From: Hyphomicrobiales bacterium
Lineage (GTDB): Bacteria > Pseudomonadota > Alphaproteobacteria > Rhizobiales > JAJFHB01
DNA length: 48,232 bases
Assembly: GCA_021775615.1 (NCBI GenBank)
Contig: JAJFHL010000147.1
Coordinates: 1 to 48,232 of the forward strand
Direction: 5' to 3'
In this document: piece after piece, positions 8,123 through 17,126 of the stretch
How the letters are laid out: each line of letters opens with the position of its first letter
Position numbering within the stretch: position 1 is the first letter of the stretch
Made by a program: the position numbers and the translations under genes
The notes under the pieces: generated by a model
Databases searched by the model: none
Told to the model about the DNA's origin: nothing
What the model saw: the letters and a program-made list of their open reading frames with translations, nothing else

Positions 8123-9787
8123 TTACCTGTTTCCCAACCTGATGGCGATTGCTGCCCGGATGACATGCATGTCGAACTCCAGGTCGTCGGTCGCCGGGCC
8201 GACCGTGTAGTTCCGCCTTCCGAAATGGCCGTAGATGTACTCGGTGCGAAGGCTTACCGTTTCAGAGACGGCCCATTCCAGTCCGCCACCGACGACCAGA
8301 CCGAGATGGGTGTTTTGGCGCCGGACCGTAGCGGCGGTCTGCAGGGTTTCCGTGACATGGGCTTCGGCAAACCCCAGACCGATGCTCGAGAAGACGAGAA
8401 GCTCCTCCCAGGCATAGCCAAGCCGGGCCCTGAACGTTGCGGCGAAGTCGATCTCCAGGCGAGGATCCGAGAACCCGGCCAGGGTGGTGCGACCGTCCAC
8501 ATTTCCGAATGAGAGATCCCCTTCAAGCCCGATGACAAACTGCTGATACTGCATGTTGTAGCCGAGGAGAGCGCCGCCCAGGAAACCGTCCGCGTTGACG
8601 TTGATCGGGATGTTCAAGGCCCCTACCCCGGCGCGGTACCGCGCGTCGCCGAAACCGGCGCCGGCGTGACCGCCAATATAGAGGCCGCTCCAACTGGCGG
8701 CTCGATGATCATCGTTTGCGGTGGGGATCAGGTCCGGCTCGCGGACCCGCGGCGGTGCGGGACGAAACACTGGAGGGTTGGGAGCTGTGTCGGCCGCAAC
8801 AATGTCGGGCTGCGTTACGACATCGTCGGGATGCGGTATGGGATCTGGCTGCGCGACCGGGTCTGGTTGCGGCAGAGGGGCTGGTTCAGGCGCCGGGTCA
8901 GGCTGCACCGGCAGTGTGGCGATTGCGTCGCCGTCGCATTCCCGCAAGCTGGCGGTCAGCGCCGTAAGGTCTTCCTCTGCTTGTGTCGCCAGATAATAGA
9001 GGAGCCATACGGATTCGATCGCCGACGCATGGGCCGGCGCCGGTCGGACATCGGAGTTCTCATCCGCTAAGCGGCCGGAACCGTCGGCACTGTAAGCGGG
9101 CAGACCATGAGCGGTGCGCAGTGGTGTGAGGGTCTGAAACGCCCTTAACGCAGACGGTGCATCGTCCACGGCCCTGGCAACCTCGTCACGCAGATCGGGC
9201 GGCGCCGTCTTCAATCCCGTCCTGATCAGCGCTCTGGCGCGGCTCTTGTGCAACGAGAGCTCATCATGCAGCACCGGGAACCGGCCCAGGAGGATTGACC
9301 TGATGGCGTCGGTCGGCAGGTGCTGTTCGCCATTGATGCAACTGATACCGCTGAAGTCTTCCAACGGGCTGAAACGATCCGTACTCAGCCGGCCGCCCGG
9401 CACCATTTCGGTTTCGGCATCGCCTAAAACCACCCGGGTGGACCAGTAACTTGCCCCACCGGGGCCATCAATGCGGATTGATACGAGATATGCACCGATG
9501 GCGGAAACCTCCAGCACGGCACGCCCGGCCGCATCGGTGTTCCCGGTCGTCGTAACATTCTCGCCGCTAAACGAGAGCAAAAGAGGTGTGAGGGAAACCG
9601 TCGCCCCTGCCTTGTTTTTCGGCGGTTCTCCGACCACGCCGGAGCCGTCTTCCAGGGAGACTACAAGTCGTGGGCCGGCGTGCAGGCCGGTTGACGCAAA
9701 GGCGAGCGTCACCATCACCAAGAGGCAGGTCGTCAGCCCACGAGTGTTTGCCCAATTGGTTCCGGGCAGGGAAATTCCAGCCATCAT
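8123..9787 (-). CDS. Outer-membrane beta-barrel protein with large N-terminal domain
   Basis: A 554-residue protein of three parts. A signal peptide (CLLVMVTLAFASTGLHA) ends near residue 37. Residues 38-293 form a soluble region without a family I recognise; its first 100 residues look like a beta-sandwich of the carboxypeptidase-regulatory type (GNTDAAGRAVLEVSAIGAY). Residues 294-354 are a Pro-Asp-rich linker with PDP repeats. From residue 365 (WSGLYIGGHAGAGFG) to the end is an Omp25/Omp31-type eight-stranded barrel. Members of that family normally consist of the barrel alone, at about 200-250 residues. The ATG at 9787 is chosen; an adjacent ATG at 9784 and a TTG at 9835 also fit. Confidence 0.8.
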   Translation of the reverse strand: MMAGISLPGTNWANTRGLTTCLLVMVTLAFASTGLHAGPRLVVSLEDGSGVVGEPPKNKAGATVSLTPLLLSFSGENVTTTGNTDAAGRAVLEVSAIGAYLVSIRIDGPGGASYWSTRVVLGDAETEMVPGGRLSTDRFSPLEDFSGISCINGEQHLPTDAIRSILLGRFPVLHDELSLHKSRARALIRTGLKTAPPDLRDEVARAVDDAPSALRAFQTLTPLRTAHGLPAYSADGSGRLADENSDVRPAPAHASAIESVWLLYYLATQAEEDLTALTASLRECDGDAIATLPVQPDPAPEPAPLPQPDPVAQPDPIPHPDDVVTQPDIVAADTAPNPPVFRPAPPRVREPDLIPTANDDHRAASWSGLYIGGHAGAGFGDARYRAGVGALNIPINVNADGFLGGALLGYNMQYQQFVIGLEGDLSFGNVDGRTTLAGFSDPRLEIDFAATFRARLGYAWEELLVFSSIGLGFAEAHVTETLQTAATVRRQNTHLGLVVGGGLEWAVSETVSLRTEYIYGHFGRRNYTVGPATDDLEFDMHVIRAAIAIRLGNR

Positions 9788-9965
9788 CGCGGCGCTTCTC
9801 ACCAAGCGTTCTATGTTTTGATACGCTGTAAGCAACCACTGCTTGTGACTTCGTTCCTATACGCGACTGACGAGTCCTGCGTTATCCACAGGAAAAAACG
9901 CAAGATATCTGATTCGCGTTGACTTTGTATTTGGAATTTATTTCGACTTTGTCGCATGCCGTAAT

Positions 9966-9989
9966 GGCGCCGCATTTGGTTGCGGCGCC
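9966..9989. other. GC-rich hairpin between leftward genes
   Basis: A perfect 9-bp stem (GGCGCCGCA/TGCGGCGCC) with a 6-nt loop lies 43 nt after the end of the CoA-transferase gene on the minus strand. There is no T-run on either side, so it could be a weak or Rho-assisted terminator or simply a structured spacer. Confidence 0.35.
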
Positions 9990-10031
9990 GGCCCTGTGGC
10001 GACCACCTTTACTGTCTGAACGGTCCGCCGG

Positions 10032-11231
10032 CTACGAGGTGTCGGTGAGGTTTATGGCCCCGTCTTCTGCCAGCGCATTCAGTTCGTCGGCCCCGTAGCC
10101 GAGTTCACCCAGAACCTCTTGCGTATGCTCGCCCAGCAACGGGCCACCGAAACGGACTTCCGGCGGGCTTGCGGAAAACCGGGCGGCGGGTCGTGTCTGG
10201 CGCACCCGGCCGGCGTGTTCGTGCTCGGTTTCGATGATCACTCCGCTGGCTTCGACCTGCGGGTGAGACAGCACCTCGGTTCGGGTGAGAACCGGCGCAC
10301 AGGGCACGTCCTCGGCTTCCAGCCGTTCGAGCCATTCGGCCGCAGGCCTGGCGAGGAGCGCGTCCTGGATCATCTGCAGGCGGACATCGATGTGCTTCTG
10401 CCGCAGGGCCGGCGTCTTGAAGCGCTCATCTTCGCGCCATTCCGGTTTCTCCAGGGCGCGGGTAAGACCCTCCCATTCTCGGTTCTGCTGCACAGCCACT
10501 GATATGTAGCCGTCGGCGGTCTCATAGATCAGGTCGATGAAGCTGGCTGCTTCCTGCTGCGGAATGTCGGCGCCGACAAAGGTCTGGCTGCCCATGTCCG
10601 AGCCCCACAGGAAGGATACCACTGAATCGAGCATCGACACCCGCACATGCTGTCCCTCGCCGGTACGTGCCCGGGCAAGCAGCGCCGCCGAGATCGCCTG
10701 TGCGGCGGTCACGCCGGTCAGCTTGTCGGGCAGGATGGTGCGCACCAGCCTGGGGCGCTCGCTGTCGGAACCGGCCTGCACCGAGGCGAGGCCGGACAAC
10801 GCCTGAATGAGCGGGTCGTAGACGGGCTTGTGAGCATAGGGGCCCTCCTCCCCGAAACCGCAGATCGAGACATAGACGATGGCGGGATTGACCTCGCGGA
10901 TCGCGTCCTCGCCAACACCGATGCGATCGGCCACGCCGGGCCTGTAGTTCTGAACGAAAACGTCGGCATCGCGGGCCATCTGCTTGACCAGCTCGACGCC
11001 GCGGACATGCTTGAGGTTGACCGCGACCGACCGCTTGTTCCGGTTGTTGTTCAGGAAGGCCGCCGAAAGGCCGTTGTTCCGGTTGTTGGAGGCTCGGGTA
11101 TGGTCGCCCTCCCTGGGGTTTTCGACCTTGATCACGTCGGCCCCCTGGTCGGCGAGCAGCATGGTGGCAAGCGGTCCGGAAATCATCGATGTCAGATCGA
11201 TGATGCGATAGCCGTGCAACGGTCCGGGCAT
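10032..11231 (-). CDS. Family III CoA-transferase (CaiB/BaiF)
   Basis: A 399-residue cytoplasmic enzyme of the family III CoA-transferases, which move CoA between acyl acids through an aspartyl thioester. The N-terminal signature (RIIDLTSMISGPLATMLLAD) and NYRPGVADRIG are typical. D139 in VYDPLIQALSG is the candidate nucleophile. The substrate is not evident; formyl-, succinyl- or dicarboxyl-CoA are possible. It lies downstream of metZ on the same strand, 83 nt apart, and may be read from the same transcript. Confidence 0.87.
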   Translation of the reverse strand: MPGPLHGYRIIDLTSMISGPLATMLLADQGADVIKVENPREGDHTRASNNRNNGLSAAFLNNNRNKRSVAVNLKHVRGVELVKQMARDADVFVQNYRPGVADRIGVGEDAIREVNPAIVYVSICGFGEEGPYAHKPVYDPLIQALSGLASVQAGSDSERPRLVRTILPDKLTGVTAAQAISAALLARARTGEGQHVRVSMLDSVVSFLWGSDMGSQTFVGADIPQQEAASFIDLIYETADGYISVAVQQNREWEGLTRALEKPEWREDERFKTPALRQKHIDVRLQMIQDALLARPAAEWLERLEAEDVPCAPVLTRTEVLSHPQVEASGVIIETEHEHAGRVRQTRPAARFSASPPEVRFGGPLLGEHTQEVLGELGYGADELNALAEDGAINLTDTS

Positions 11232-11314
11232 GATTGTGTGGTCCTCAGCTCAAGTTCTGGCGGGCCGTCACGTAATCACATCGCTGGCGGCTTCGCAATG
11301 TTCCGCTGGCGGGC

Positions 11315-12559
11315 TCAGGCAGCTTCGCCGATGGCCTGCGTCAGATCGGCGATCAGATCGTCGGTCTCCTCAAGGCCTACGGACAACCGAAGCATGCCCT
11401 CGCCGATACCGACCCTGGCCCGCTCCTCCTCGCCTATGTTGCGATGAGTGGTGCTTGCCGGGTGGGTGATCAGGGATTTTGAATCACCGAGATTGTTGGA
11501 AATGTCGACAATGGTCAGCCGCCGCAGGATGTCGAAGGCCTGCTCGCGGCCGCCGTCGATGATGAACGTGACGACCGTGCCGCCTTCCCCCATTTGCGCC
11601 CTGGCGAGGCCGGCTTGAGGATGGGTGTCAAGGTGGGGGTAGATCACTTCGGCGACGTCGGGCACCGACTGCAGGGCTTCGGCAATCGTCAGCGCGGACC
11701 GGGACTGTGCATTGACCCGCAGCTTGAGCGTTTCAAGACCTTTCAGCAGCACCCAGGCGTTGAACGGGCTGAGCGAGGGGCCGGTGTGCCGGATCATCGG
11801 CTTGAGCTCTTTTTCCTTGAACTCTTCGGTCGACAGAATGGCGCCGCCGAGGCACCGCCCCTGTCCGTCGATGTGTTTGGTGCCGGAATAGACGATGATG
11901 TCGGCGCCGTAGTCGAGCGGCTTCTGGAGAACCGGTGTTGCAAAGACATTGTCGATGACAACGCGGGCGCCGACCTTGTGGGCCATTTCACAAACCGCCG
12001 CGAGGTCGATGATCTCGAGTGTCGGGTTTGACGGGGTTTCCACGAAGACGCACTTGGTCCCCGGCACAAGCGCAGTTTTCCAGGCGTCGAGATCCTTGCC
12101 GTCGACCAGTTCGAAGGTGACGCCGAAGCGCGGCAGGATGTTGGTGACGATCTGAAAGCAGGAGCCGAACAGCGCCCGCGAGGCGACGATGTGGTCGCCG
12201 GCGGTGAGTTGGCAGGCGAGCGACGTGAAGACCGCGGCCATGCCGCTGGCCGTTCCATAGCAGGCCTCCGCGCCTTCGAGCAGGCGCAGCCGTTCCTCGA
12301 ACATGGAAACCGTCGGATTGCCGTAGCGTGAATAGACGTATCCGTCGTCGTCGCCGGCAAAACGCGCCGCGGCGGTTTCCGCGTCGGGATAGACAAAGCC
12401 CGAGTTCAGATACAGCGCTTCTGAGGTTTCGCCGAACTGGCTGCGTTCCAGACCGCCGCGCACCAGCTTGGTGGCTTCGCCCCAGGCATCAGGACCGGCG
12501 TCTGCAAAGTTCTCGGGCACCGCGGCACCGTTATCCTTGGATCCAGGGAAGACCCGCAT
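11315..12559 (-). CDS. metZ: O-succinylhomoserine sulfhydrylase
   Basis: A 414-residue PLP enzyme of the Cys/Met metabolism family, expected to make homocysteine from O-succinylhomoserine and sulfide. The PLP lysine is K228 in VYSGTKHIDGQGRCLGG, and the SRYGNPTVSMFEERL phosphate/PLP region is intact. The IDGQGR sequence after the lysine is characteristic of MetZ rather than cystathionine lyases. The ATG at 12559 is chosen because GGAGG lies 8 nt upstream; it overlaps the 3' end of the rhodanese gene by 29 nt. Sulfide would come from the sulfite reductase at the left end of the window. O-acetylhomoserine use cannot be excluded. Confidence 0.9.
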   Translation of the reverse strand: MRVFPGSKDNGAAVPENFADAGPDAWGEATKLVRGGLERSQFGETSEALYLNSGFVYPDAETAAARFAGDDDGYVYSRYGNPTVSMFEERLRLLEGAEACYGTASGMAAVFTSLACQLTAGDHIVASRALFGSCFQIVTNILPRFGVTFELVDGKDLDAWKTALVPGTKCVFVETPSNPTLEIIDLAAVCEMAHKVGARVVIDNVFATPVLQKPLDYGADIIVYSGTKHIDGQGRCLGGAILSTEEFKEKELKPMIRHTGPSLSPFNAWVLLKGLETLKLRVNAQSRSALTIAEALQSVPDVAEVIYPHLDTHPQAGLARAQMGEGGTVVTFIIDGGREQAFDILRRLTIVDISNNLGDSKSLITHPASTTHRNIGEEERARVGIGEGMLRLSVGLEETDDLIADLTQAIGEAA

Positions 12560-12932
12560 GTTTCCATCCTCCAACCGATCCGCGGTGGCCGGCGGCGTCT
12601 TTATCGCCTTCGAAGCCTTCCGCGACGTTGTAACAATTCTCAAATCCGGCCTGTGTAAGCGCCGTTGCGGCCGCCGCCGACCGTTGTCCGGAGCGGCAAA
12701 TCAGGAATATCTCGGCAGACTTCGGCACGCCGGCACCCTCGACTTCTGCAACAAAGCCTGCATTGCGCTCCATGGTCGGGTATTGCTGCCAGCAGATCCG
12801 CATGAGCCCGTCGATGGCGGGAATGCCGACGAATGCCCACTCCGCATCGGTGCGCACGTCTATCAGAACCGCATTCTGCGATGCCCTGATGCGCTCGTAG
12901 ACTTCCCTTGGGAGCAGGTCGCCCTTGTACAT
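12531..12932 (-). CDS. Rhodanese-like protein upstream of metZ
   Basis: A 133-residue single rhodanese domain. The active loop is FLICRSGQRS with C79, which would carry the persulfide in sulfur transfer. The CH2A-like IDVRTDAEWAFVG motif lies near residue 24. It has no signal peptide, so it is cytoplasmic. It is the first gene of a leftward unit and overlaps metZ by 29 nt, implying a role in handling sulfur for homocysteine synthesis, possibly protecting or channelling sulfane sulfur; that is inference from context. Rhodanese-metZ pairs are common in alphaproteobacteria. Confidence 0.88.
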   Translation of the reverse strand: MYKGDLLPREVYERIRASQNAVLIDVRTDAEWAFVGIPAIDGLMRICWQQYPTMERNAGFVAEVEGAGVPKSAEIFLICRSGQRSAAAATALTQAGFENCYNVAEGFEGDKDAAGHRGSVGGWKHAGLPWIQG

Positions 12933-13170
12933 GTCAGATCGCCTTTCGAGAGTGATGTCGTTCTTTTTAACGAACGAATTGGACTATAATTCAAACGTGC
13001 CCGCGGGGAAACCGCATTTTCGTTCCGACTGACGCTTTTTTTGCTTGGTTCCAGCACAAAAAAAGCTATGGAGCCAGTCTGAAACGGGGATCGTTTTGAA
13101 ATGGTCGGCGCCAGCGCGTCTGATATGTTCGCGGCGCCGTTTCTGGGGATTGTTATTATGGGGTTTTGTG
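12933..13170. promoter_or_regulatory. Divergent regulatory region, rhodanese-metZ / dimethylglycine dehydrogenase
   Basis: This 238-nt gap separates two divergent genes and must hold both promoters. It contains an exact TATAAT at 12985-12990 on the plus strand, though without a good -35, and on the minus strand a TTGAAT/TTAAAA-like pair. A perfect 10-bp inverted repeat (13034-13043 and 13057-13066, GCTTTTTTTG/CAAAAAAAGC) separated by 13 nt lies in the middle and could be an operator or an attenuator-like hairpin. GTTC-N8-GAAC at about 12960-12975 is a second short palindrome. I see no SAM-II-type riboswitch. Confidence 0.4.
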
Positions 13171-15630
13171 ATGGCGAAGGAACTACCAAGCAGGGCTGAC
13201 GTGGTGATCATCGGCGGTGGTATCATCGGCGCCAGCATCGCCTATCATCTGACCAAGATCGGCATTACCGATGTGGTGCTGCTGGAGCGCAAGCAACTCA
13301 CCTGCGGAACAACGTGGCATGCCGCCGGACTGGTCGGTCAGTTGCGCGCCACCCGCAACATGACCGAACTCGCCAAATACACCACCGAACTGTTCGAGAC
13401 GCTTGAAGAAGAAACCGGACAGGCGACGGGGTTCAAGCAGAACGGTTCGCTCGGCGTCGCCACCCATGAAGGGCGGCTTGAAGAACTCATGCGCGGCGCC
13501 TCGATGGCGAGCAATTTTGGGCTTGATGTGCAGGTGGTTCCGACCGGCGAGATCAAGGAGCGCTGGCCCCTGATCAATCTCGACGGCGTGGTGGGCGGCG
13601 TGTTCCTGCCGAATGACGGGCAGACCAACCCCATCGACACGACGAACGCACTGGCCGCCGGCGCGCGCAGCCGCGGCGCCAGGATTTTCGAGAACACGCT
13701 TGTGGAACGCATCGTTGTCGAAGACGGCAGAGCAAGGGGCGTCGTGACATCCGCCGGTGAGATCGCGGCGGACACGGTGGTGCTTGCGGCCGGCATGTGG
13801 TCGCGATTTATCGCCGAAGACATCGATGTGAGCATTCCGCTTCATGCGGCCGAGCACTTCTATATCGTTACGGAACCGATCACGGATCTGCCGGCCGACC
13901 TGCCGGTGCTGCGCATTCCGGACGAATGCGCCTACTACAAGGAAGACGCCGGCAAACTCCTGCTTGGGGCGTTCGAACCCAATGCCAAGCCCTGGGCCAT
14001 GGACGGGATCCCGGAAGACTTCAGTTTCGACAGCCTGCCCGACGACTTCGATCATTTCGAACCTGTCCTGGAGGCGGCAATCCACCGTGTGCCGGCTCTC
14101 GAAAGCGCGGGGATCCAGCTTTTCTTCTGCGGGCCGGAGAGCTTTACGCCGGACGTGCGCTATTGCATCGGTGAGACGCCGGAGGTCAAAAGCCTCTTTG
14201 CCGCCTGCGGCCTCAATTCCATCGGCATCCAGTCATCGGGCGGTATCGGCAAGGTGATCGCCGAGTGGATCCGCGACGGCCATCCGCCGATGGACGTGGC
14301 CGATGTCGACATCCGCCGCATGATGCCGTTTCAGTCGAACCGCAAATATCTGCATGACCGGATCTCGGAATCGCTCGGCCTGCTCTACGCCATGCACTGG
14401 CCCTACCGGCACTATGAGACCGCGCGCGGCGTGCGGCGCTCTCCATTCCACGACCGGCTCGCCGCGGCGGGCGCCTGCATGGGCGAGACGGCGGGCTGGG
14501 AGCGGCCCATGTGGTACGCACCGGATGGGGTCGCGCCGGAGTACGAGTACTCGTTCCAGCGGCAGAACTGGTTCGATCACTGCACCGCCGAGTGCGAGGC
14601 GCTGCGTGACCATGTCGGCGTGTTCGATCAGTCGAGCTTTCCGAAATACCTGGTCCAGGGCAAGGACGCCTGCGCTGTGCTCAACCGCATTTCGGCCAAC
14701 AACGTCGATGTCGAAGTCGGTCGCTGCGTCTATACCCAGTGGCTCAATGAGCGCGGCGGCATCGAGGCCGATCTGACTGTCACCCGCACCGGCGAGAACG
14801 AGTTCATGGTGGTGACGGCGGGCGGTGCGCAGACCCGCGACCTTGCCTGGCTGAAGCGCCATATTCCCGACGATGCGCATTGTTTCGCAACGGACATTAC
14901 CGCCGGCCTGCCCATGCTCGGCCTGATGGGTCCGAACAGCCGGGCCCTGCTCTCTTCGGTGGCGCGCTGCGACTTTTCCAACGAAACCTTCGCCTTCGGA
15001 CAGTCGCGAAAATTCGAACTCGGCTATGCCACCGTCAGGGCCAATCGGATCACCTATGTCGGCGAACTGGGCTGGGAGATCTATGTGGAGGCCGACTTCG
15101 CGCAGCATGTGTTCGATGTCATCCGTGAGGCCGGTGCCGACCACGGTCTCACCTTCACGGGCTATCAGGCGATGAACGCCTGCCGTATGGAAAAGGGATA
15201 TCGGCACTGGGGCCATGATATCGCCGATGAGGACACGCCGATTGAGGCGGGCCTCGGCTTTGCGGTCGCCTATGACAAACCGGGAGGCTTCATCGGCCGC
15301 GATGCGCTTTTGAAACAGAAGGAAGCGGGCATTCCGCCCAAGCGGATGGTTGCGCTGTGTCTTGACGACGACAGTGAAGCTGCGCCGATGATGTATCACG
15401 AGGAGCCGATTTACCGGGACGGCGAGCGTGTCGGATCGACCACAAGCGGTTCATGGGGCCACCGGCTTGGAAAGTCTCTGGCACTTGGTTACCTGCACCA
15501 TGAGGGCGGGGTAACCAAGGACTACGTCGAGGGCGGCTCCTATGAAATCGAGATCGGCTGGGAGCGCTACTCCGCCAAAGCGCAGCTGCGGCCGTTCTAT
15601 GATCCGGCTTCGGAACGGGTGAAAGCCTGA
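13171..15630 (+). CDS. Dimethylglycine/sarcosine dehydrogenase-like flavoprotein
   Basis: An 819-residue enzyme of the dimethylglycine/sarcosine dehydrogenase family, which demethylates N-methylglycines to N5,N10-methylene-tetrahydrofolate. An FAD-binding Rossmann fold (IIGGGIIGAS, residues 13-22) opens the DAO domain; H50 in GTTWHAAGL is at the position of the FAD-linked histidine of the family. The FAO-M linker follows near residue 380, and residues about 430-810 are GcvT-like folate-binding domains (YVGELGWEIYVEAD, GYQAMNACRMEKGYRHWG). The start at MAKELPS is chosen because the Rossmann fold follows directly. Substrate choice between dimethylglycine and sarcosine is not settled by sequence. 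Confidence 0.88.
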   Translation: MAKELPSRADVVIIGGGIIGASIAYHLTKIGITDVVLLERKQLTCGTTWHAAGLVGQLRATRNMTELAKYTTELFETLEEETGQATGFKQNGSLGVATHEGRLEELMRGASMASNFGLDVQVVPTGEIKERWPLINLDGVVGGVFLPNDGQTNPIDTTNALAAGARSRGARIFENTLVERIVVEDGRARGVVTSAGEIAADTVVLAAGMWSRFIAEDIDVSIPLHAAEHFYIVTEPITDLPADLPVLRIPDECAYYKEDAGKLLLGAFEPNAKPWAMDGIPEDFSFDSLPDDFDHFEPVLEAAIHRVPALESAGIQLFFCGPESFTPDVRYCIGETPEVKSLFAACGLNSIGIQSSGGIGKVIAEWIRDGHPPMDVADVDIRRMMPFQSNRKYLHDRISESLGLLYAMHWPYRHYETARGVRRSPFHDRLAAAGACMGETAGWERPMWYAPDGVAPEYEYSFQRQNWFDHCTAECEALRDHVGVFDQSSFPKYLVQGKDACAVLNRISANNVDVEVGRCVYTQWLNERGGIEADLTVTRTGENEFMVVTAGGAQTRDLAWLKRHIPDDAHCFATDITAGLPMLGLMGPNSRALLSSVARCDFSNETFAFGQSRKFELGYATVRANRITYVGELGWEIYVEADFAQHVFDVIREAGADHGLTFTGYQAMNACRMEKGYRHWGHDIADEDTPIEAGLGFAVAYDKPGGFIGRDALLKQKEAGIPPKRMVALCLDDDSEAAPMMYHEEPIYRDGERVGSTTSGSWGHRLGKSLALGYLHHEGGVTKDYVEGGSYEIEIGWERYSAKAQLRPFYDPASERVKA

Positions 15631-15641
15631 TCTGAAAACAA

Positions 15642-15667
15642 AATGGCCCGGCGGTTGCCGGGCCATT
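15642..15667. terminator. Bidirectional intrinsic terminator
   Basis: A perfect 11-bp stem (AATGGCCCGGC/GCCGGGCCATT) with a GGTT loop lies between the convergent genes ending at 15630 and 15685. On the minus strand it is followed by TTTGTTTT, so it should work best for the LysM gene; on the plus strand the tail is only CTTGTT. Confidence 0.8.
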
Positions 15668-15684
15668 CTTGTTCGCGGTCGCGC

Positions 15685-16122
15685 CTATGCGTCCGGCGGA
15701 ATCCGCAGAACCTGACCGGGGTAAATCCTGTCGGGATGCTTGAGCATCGGTTTGTTGGCTTCGAAAATGGCGTTGTACTTTGCGCCGTTGCCATACGCCT
15801 TTGTGGCGATGGCCCACAAGGTGTCGCCCTTCTGAACCGTGTGGAACACTGGATCTTTTTCATCCGGCACCGCGACGTCGGTTTCCACTTTTGAGATCCC
15901 AAGAGTGTTGCCGACGGCAACGATCATTTTTTCGAAGGCGGTCTGGTCTTCGACCGAGCCTTTGACGATTGCCTTGTCGCCATCAACCTCGATCGTCACG
16001 TTCTCCGTACCAAGATCGTGGGAATCCAGCTCTTTCTTGAGGTCTTCAGCCGACGGCGGTTCGTCTTCACCGCCAATGCCCAATGCCTTGCCTGCCGATT
16101 TGATGAAGTCGAACAGTCCCAT
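15685..16122 (-). CDS. BON-LysM protein, homologue of Kbp/YgaU
   Basis: A 145-residue protein with the same layout as E. coli Kbp (YgaU), a cytoplasmic K+-binding protein. It opens with MGLFDFIKSAGKALG, which is characteristic of that family. A BON domain spans about residues 25-87 (VTIEVDGDKAIVKGSVEDQ) and a LysM domain residues 94-143 (HTVQKGDTLWAIATKAYG ... VLRIPP). There is no signal peptide, unlike cell-wall LysM proteins. The ATG at 16122 has GGAGG 9 nt upstream. Potassium binding is inferred from the E. coli protein only. Confidence 0.88.
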   Translation of the reverse strand: MGLFDFIKSAGKALGIGGEDEPPSAEDLKKELDSHDLGTENVTIEVDGDKAIVKGSVEDQTAFEKMIVAVGNTLGISKVETDVAVPDEKDPVFHTVQKGDTLWAIATKAYGNGAKYNAIFEANKPMLKHPDRIYPGQVLRIPPDA

Positions 16123-16322
16123 ACTTTCACGCCTCCGCAAATTCAGGGGTGAAAACCGCATCACCCAACCCATATTTACTAGCATCAAAGTTGACGGAGA
16201 CGCACTAGGTTTCTTGTTGCTCCCCGGCGGTGTTTGTCATTAAAACAAGACTTCGGCCCGGGATATTTTTTTACCAGATTGGCGTCGCCATTTCGGCAGG
16301 CGCCAGCATGAGGAGGTGTACC

Positions 16323-16982
16323 ATGTCATTGTTAATCGACTCCCCAGTGCCTGACTTCACGGCGCAGACCACAGAAGGCGAAATCAGCTTCCACGACTGG
16401 ATCGGAGATTCCTGGTGCGTGCTGTTTTCGCATCCGAAGGATTTCACCCCTGTCTGCACAACGGAACTTGGCCACATGGCCAAGATCAAGCCGGAGTTCG
16501 ACAAGCGCAATGTCAAGATCCTCGGGCTCAGCGTCGACGGGGCCGACTCGCACGCCGAGTGGGCCAAGGACATCGAAGACGTCATGGGCGCCGCGCCGAA
16601 CTATCCGATCATCGGCGACTCGGACCTGAAAGTCGCCAAGCTGTTCGGCATGCTGCCGGCCGACGCCGGTGACACGGCGGAAGGCCGCACGGCGGTCGAC
16701 AATCGCACGGTTCGCAATGTCTATGTCATCGCACCGGACAAGACGATCAAGCTGATCCTCAGCTATCCGATGAGCACCGGGCGCAACTTCGCCGAGATCC
16801 TCCGGGTCATCGATTCCATGCAGCTGACCGCGAAGCACAAGGTCGCAACGCCGGTCAACTGGGAACAGGGCGAAGACGTGATCATCGTGCCGGCGGTTTC
16901 CAACGAAGACGCGGAAAAGATCTATCCCGACGGCTGGAAGTCACCGAAACCGTATATCCGGATTGTGCCGCAGCCTGAGTAA
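16323..16982 (+). CDS. 1-Cys peroxiredoxin (Prx6 type)
   Basis: A 219-residue cytoplasmic thiol peroxidase that reduces hydroperoxides. The peroxidatic cysteine is C45 in FTPVCTTEL, and the C-terminal Prx6-type extension (TPVNWEQGEDVIIVP) is present. No resolving cysteine is seen in the usual 2-Cys place; the only other cysteine is C32. GAGGAGGTG lies just upstream of the ATG. The gene is monocistronic, divergent from the LysM gene and followed by a strong terminator. Such proteins are often induced by oxidative stress, but no operator is obvious in the 200-nt upstream gap. Confidence 0.92.
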   Translation: MSLLIDSPVPDFTAQTTEGEISFHDWIGDSWCVLFSHPKDFTPVCTTELGHMAKIKPEFDKRNVKILGLSVDGADSHAEWAKDIEDVMGAAPNYPIIGDSDLKVAKLFGMLPADAGDTAEGRTAVDNRTVRNVYVIAPDKTIKLILSYPMSTGRNFAEILRVIDSMQLTAKHKVATPVNWEQGEDVIIVPAVSNEDAEKIYPDGWKSPKPYIRIVPQPE

Positions 16983-17009
16983 GGCCCGGCGGCGATCGCA
17001 CCACATCAA

Positions 17010-17035
17010 CCCCGGCCATCGCGGCCGGGGTTTTT
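17010..17035 (+). terminator. Intrinsic terminator of the peroxiredoxin gene
   Basis: An 8-bp GC stem (CCCCGGCC/GGCCGGGG) with a 5-nt loop is followed directly by TTTTT, 28 nt after the peroxiredoxin stop codon. Confidence 0.88.
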
Positions 17036-17126
17036 CATATCCTGCGGCGTGGAGACGCGGAGGCAGCAGGCGCGAATCCGGTCACACTGGGGGCTTGCGA
17101 ATTCTCAGGGACAAGCGGGAGGCGAC

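Noticed and set aside
12933-13044. Possible SAM-II riboswitch ahead of the rhodanese-metZ unit
   Set aside because: Met genes of alphaproteobacteria often have one, but I could not find the conserved pseudoknot sequence on the minus strand.
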